From the NCBI RefSeq assembly GCF_001083785.1, contig NZ_LAVL01000032.1, positions 1-64,000 on the forward strand: DNA of 64,000 bases, written 5' to 3'. The notes beneath the pieces were generated by a model. The model ran no database searches. It worked only from the letters and a program-made list of their open reading frames with translations, and was not told where the DNA came from. Positions within the stretch are counted from its first letter, which is position 1; every line of letters starts with the position of its first letter. Shown in pieces: positions 61,657 to 64,000 of the stretch. The DNA comes from Nonomuraea sp. SBT364 (GTDB lineage: Bacteria > Actinomycetota > Actinomycetes > Streptosporangiales > Streptosporangiaceae). The translations under genes and the position numbers were made by a program.

Positions 61657-62589
61657 TCACACGTCCGCGGGGGCCGCCGACAGGACGAGCCGCACGGCGA
61701 ACAGCTCGTAGCCGGCCCGTTCGAACGTCCTGGCCATGGGGACGTTGCCGGCGTCGGTGTCGGCGGCGATCCGCCCGGCGCCGCGCGCGGCGTGCGAGCG
61801 GGTGATCTCGGCCAGCAGGTCGGCGGCGTAGCCGTGCCCCCGGTGGGCGGGCAGGACGCCGAGGTAGCCGACGACGGGCCCCGCCTGGTTGGCCGACGGC
61901 AGCGCGAACCCGGCCAGCTCCCCGTCCGGCGTGTACGCCAGCCGCCACCAGGACCGCTCCCCCGGCATCTGCAGGTAGGCGTCGAGGTCCTCGCGGGCGA
62001 CGGCCGCGGCGTCCTTGACGAGCAGCGACTGGCGGGTGTGGTGGTCGAGGCTGCCCTCGACGACCAGCCGGAACGCCTCGGCGAACGCCTCGTCGTCCGG
62101 CTCCTCGCGGAACTCCAGCCGGCCCGACGGCCCGGGCACCGGCACGCCGGGCTTCCACGCGTAGCGGAGGCGTTCGAGCTCGTCGGTCAGCCCGGCGCGG
62201 CCACCGGCCTCCCACCGCCAGCCGAGTGCGGCGGTGACGGCCGGGTAGTCGCGCCACCCGGCCGGCACGAACACGTGGTAGGCGGGCTTGGCGCCGAACG
62301 CCTCGTGGGCGCGGCTCAGCAGTTCGCCGGCCAGCGCGACCCGGTCGGGCACGGACGGGTGCACCCAGACGCAGTCGAGCGCTTCCGGCCCGCCGGTGGG
62401 GAATCCCCACCACACGGCGCGGGCCAGGATCTCGCCGTCACGCTCGGCCACCCAGATGCGGTCATACCGGTAGTGTCCATCAGCGAGGAAGGCCCGCAGC
62501 CGGTCCGGGTCGGCCCAGCTCACGGGCTCGTCGACGACGCACGCGAGCAGGCGGCCGAGATCGCCCTCGGTGGTGGAGCGGAAGAGCAT
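61657..62589 (-). CDS. GNAT acetyltransferase, double-domain
   Basis: A 310-residue GNAT protein. The C-terminal domain has the acetyl-CoA motif VVGYLGVLPAHRGHGYAADL and GNVPMARTFERAGYELFAVR; the N-terminal domain is a degenerate GNAT (MLFRSTTEGDLGRLLACVVD, RIWVAERDGEILARAVWWGF). Acceptor unknown. It is read leftward, away from the helical protein gene that starts 36 bp away, so the two share a short divergent control region. Confidence 0.87.
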   Translation of the reverse strand: MLFRSTTEGDLGRLLACVVDEPVSWADPDRLRAFLADGHYRYDRIWVAERDGEILARAVWWGFPTGGPEALDCVWVHPSVPDRVALAGELLSRAHEAFGAKPAYHVFVPAGWRDYPAVTAALGWRWEAGGRAGLTDELERLRYAWKPGVPVPGPSGRLEFREEPDDEAFAEAFRLVVEGSLDHHTRQSLLVKDAAAVAREDLDAYLQMPGERSWWRLAYTPDGELAGFALPSANQAGPVVGYLGVLPAHRGHGYAADLLAEITRSHAARGAGRIAADTDAGNVPMARTFERAGYELFAVRLVLSAAPADV

Positions 62590-62624
62590 GGATGATCCCC
62601 CAGAAGATCGGACAGGATGGGTCG

Positions 62625-63527
62625 ATGGCCTCCTACGATGACACGCTGCCGCTCCAGCCGCGCATCCGGCTGCCGTCCGACGGGGAGCTGGCCGCCGCCG
62701 TGCCCGGCGCCCCGGGCGGCGGCGACCCCGGGGAGGTGCTGCGCGCGTGGGCGCTGACCTGCCGCGACCTGCTCGGCGGCGAGGAGGGGCTGCTGCTGGA
62801 CCTGGTGCGCCGGTTCCTGGCGCGCGAGCCCGCCGGTGAGCCGCCCGCCGCGCTCGCCCGGCTCGGCCTGGTACGGGGGTCCGCGCCGTACGAGCTGACG
62901 CCGCTCGGCCTGTGGACCGGCAGGCAGCTGATCGCGGAGGTGACCGGGCAGGAGGTGCCGGTCATGGGGTCGCTGGCCGGGCGGGACGCCGCCGCGCTGC
63001 TGCACGGCCTGCGCTCCTACCCGGAGCCGGAGCGTGAGGAGGAGCTGGCCGGCTGGCTGAAGGGCCGCGACCGGGCGGCCGCCGCGGCGGAGCTCGCCGC
63101 CGTGGCCGGCGAGGTGAGCCCGCTGGCCCGGGCCGTCGGGATCGAGCTGCTCGCCACCCGGTTCGGCGAGGACGGCCGCCGGGCCCTGGAGACACTGCTG
63201 GCCGAGCCCAGGACGGGCGCGGTGGTCGCGGCCAGGCTGGGCCGCGAGGACCGGCGGCCGGACTCGGGCGAGCTCGCCTGGGTGCTGGTGGACATGGCGG
63301 CGGCGCTGCTGGAGTTCGGCGGCGAGGCGGACGAGGTCGTCGAGTCGGTGGCGCTCGGCCTGGACCCGGAGGAGCAGGCGGGCACCGTCGCGCTGCTGGC
63401 CCTGGCCGACCACCCCGGTGCGGAGGCGGTGCTGCGGGTGTTCATCGACCACCATCCGGACGGCCGGGTGTCGGCCGCGGCCCGCAAGGCGCTGCGCCGC
63501 CTGCACGGGCTGGCCGAGCGCCGGTAG
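62625..63527 (+). CDS. Unrecognised helical protein
   Basis: I do not recognise a family for the 300-residue protein. The N-terminal half has a winged-helix-like stretch (VLRAWALTCRDLLGGEEGLL, PPAALARLGLVRGSAPYELT then PLGLWTGRQLIAEV). The C-terminal half is a series of Ala/Leu-rich helices (ALLHGLRSYPEPEREEELAG, VGIELLATRFGEDGRRALE) that could be HEAT-like repeats, ending VSAAARKALRRLHGLAERR. ATG at 62625 with AGGA 8 nt upstream; an in-frame ATG at 62592 is an alternative. Confidence 0.7.
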   Translation: MASYDDTLPLQPRIRLPSDGELAAAVPGAPGGGDPGEVLRAWALTCRDLLGGEEGLLLDLVRRFLAREPAGEPPAALARLGLVRGSAPYELTPLGLWTGRQLIAEVTGQEVPVMGSLAGRDAAALLHGLRSYPEPEREEELAGWLKGRDRAAAAAELAAVAGEVSPLARAVGIELLATRFGEDGRRALETLLAEPRTGAVVAARLGREDRRPDSGELAWVLVDMAAALLEFGGEADEVVESVALGLDPEEQAGTVALLALADHPGAEAVLRVFIDHHPDGRVSAAARKALRRLHGLAERR

Positions 63528-63538
63528 GGTTGTCCGGG

Positions 63539-64000
63539 ATGACGAAACACACGATCTCCGCACCGACCGGCACGATTCTCGGCGACTCCTACGCGTGCGA
63601 CTGCGGCGTGCCGCTCGCCGGGCGGATGGCCGCCGAGTTGCACGCCGCCGAGAACCAGCTGTGCACGGCCTGCCTCGGCTCGGCCCAGGAGGAGCTGGCG
63701 CCGGGCCTGACGCACGGCTGCCCGTCGTGCGCCGGCACGGGCGGCCGCCGCGAGCAGATGACCTGGCAGCTGGCCCACGCCGAGGCCGAGGAGCGCATCA
63801 CGATCACGATGGTGCGGGGCGTGGTGTCGGGGTTCGACGGGCCGTTCCGCCTGTCGGACATCGCCGACACGATCCGCGACGGGCTCCGGCTTCCCGCCGG
63901 GCGGCTCCCGGTGGGGCCGCGCGTGCGCGACCTGCTGCTGGAGATGCAGATGGCCGGTGAGATCACCATGCTGTCGGCGCCGGACGAGCTGCTCGACGGC
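63539..64000 (+). CDS. Cys-rich (possible zinc-binding) protein, cut by the window end
   Basis: An open frame of 154 codons without stop, so the gene continues past the window. The N-terminal part has three Cys pairs: YACDCGVPLAG, LCTACLGSA and HGCPSCAGTGGRR, which could bind one or two zinc ions. A helical part follows (WQLAHAEAEERITITMVRGV, RVRDLLLEMQMAGEI). No family recognised. It starts 11 bp after the helical protein gene and is probably co-transcribed. Confidence 0.65.
   Translation, partial: MTKHTISAPTGTILGDSYACDCGVPLAGRMAAELHAAENQLCTACLGSAQEELAPGLTHGCPSCAGTGGRREQMTWQLAHAEAEERITITMVRGVVSGFDGPFRLSDIADTIRDGLRLPAGRLPVGPRVRDLLLEMQMAGEITMLSAPDELLDG

Overview
The window is very GC-rich (strong G/C bias at third codon positions, many GTG starts, 4-base ATGA/GTGA overlaps between neighbouring genes, TAGGAT/TACAGT-type -10 boxes lying only 6-8 nt from start codons). 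Together with a fused TrpE-TrpG, ThyX, MmyB-type XRE regulators, anti-sigma (RsbW-like)/STAS proteins, two P450s and an FGE-type sulfatase activator, this points to a chromosomal stretch of a filamentous actinomycete, most likely Streptosporangiales (a Nonomuraea/Streptosporangium-like genome). The genus is an inference. I see no tRNA, rRNA, transposase, integrase or CRISPR array.

Layout. 0.15-2.4 kb: NarL-type two-component system (HK, RR). 2.6-6.9 kb: lipid methyltransferase, acyl-CoA dehydrogenase, enoyl-CoA hydratase, HSL-type hydrolase and a class-I amidotransferase-like protein without its catalytic Cys. 7.3-9.2 kb: flavohaemoglobin-type protein and an XRE regulator. 9.4-11.5 kb: BNR-repeat protein, MoaD-like protein, ThyX. 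11.7-15.2 kb: amidohydrolase and trpEG, preceded by a 13-codon leader peptide with tandem Trp codons and an attenuator hairpin. 15.26-17.0 kb: P450 plus TetR under a clear palindromic operator. 17-25.7 kb: membrane glycosyltransferase, large secreted subtilase with a malectin-like end, CocE/NonD hydrolase, WYL regulator, SDR. 25.8-29.6 kb: two tandem copies of a DUF3311 protein plus sodium:solute symporter. 29.6-32.2 kb: DUF6285-like protein, acyl-CoA dehydrogenase and APH-type kinase (a split ACAD10/11-like set). 32.2-34.3 kb: methyltransferase and flavin disulfide reductase.

34.3-39.0 kb holds the most interesting system: four genes joined by 4-base overlaps that encode an unknown coiled-coil protein, a Cas4/RecB-like nuclease with Fe-S cysteines, a protein with a possible beta-barrel end, and a compact Upf1/Dna2-type SF1 helicase. 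In order and content this looks like eukaryotic Dna2 split into separate subunits, a candidate DNA-repair or anti-phage complex. 

39-49 kb: GNAT, STAS protein, TetR with its own operator/promoter, RsbW-like kinase, a 44-residue membrane protein, Ppx exopolyphosphatase with PHO-box-like 11-bp repeats at its start, a second P450, FGE, a MurG paralogue, and a tandem triplication of an unrecognised membrane/coiled-coil protein. 49-54 kb: a glycosyltransferase-HK-RR operon diverging from an OmpR-type RR/HK pair across a 14-bp inverted repeat. 54-60.7 kb: a NACHT STAND ATPase of about 1000 residues, PrpE/ACSS3-type acyl-CoA synthetase and a coupled pair of RlaP/YcgL-like nucleotidyltransferases. 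60.8-64 kb: arylamine N-acetyltransferase, double-domain GNAT, an unknown helical protein and a Cys-rich protein cut by the window end.

The genes read as core and secondary metabolism with at least two candidate defence or genome-maintenance modules (the split-Dna2 operon and the NACHT protein). All function calls are from reading the translated sequence; no database search was run.
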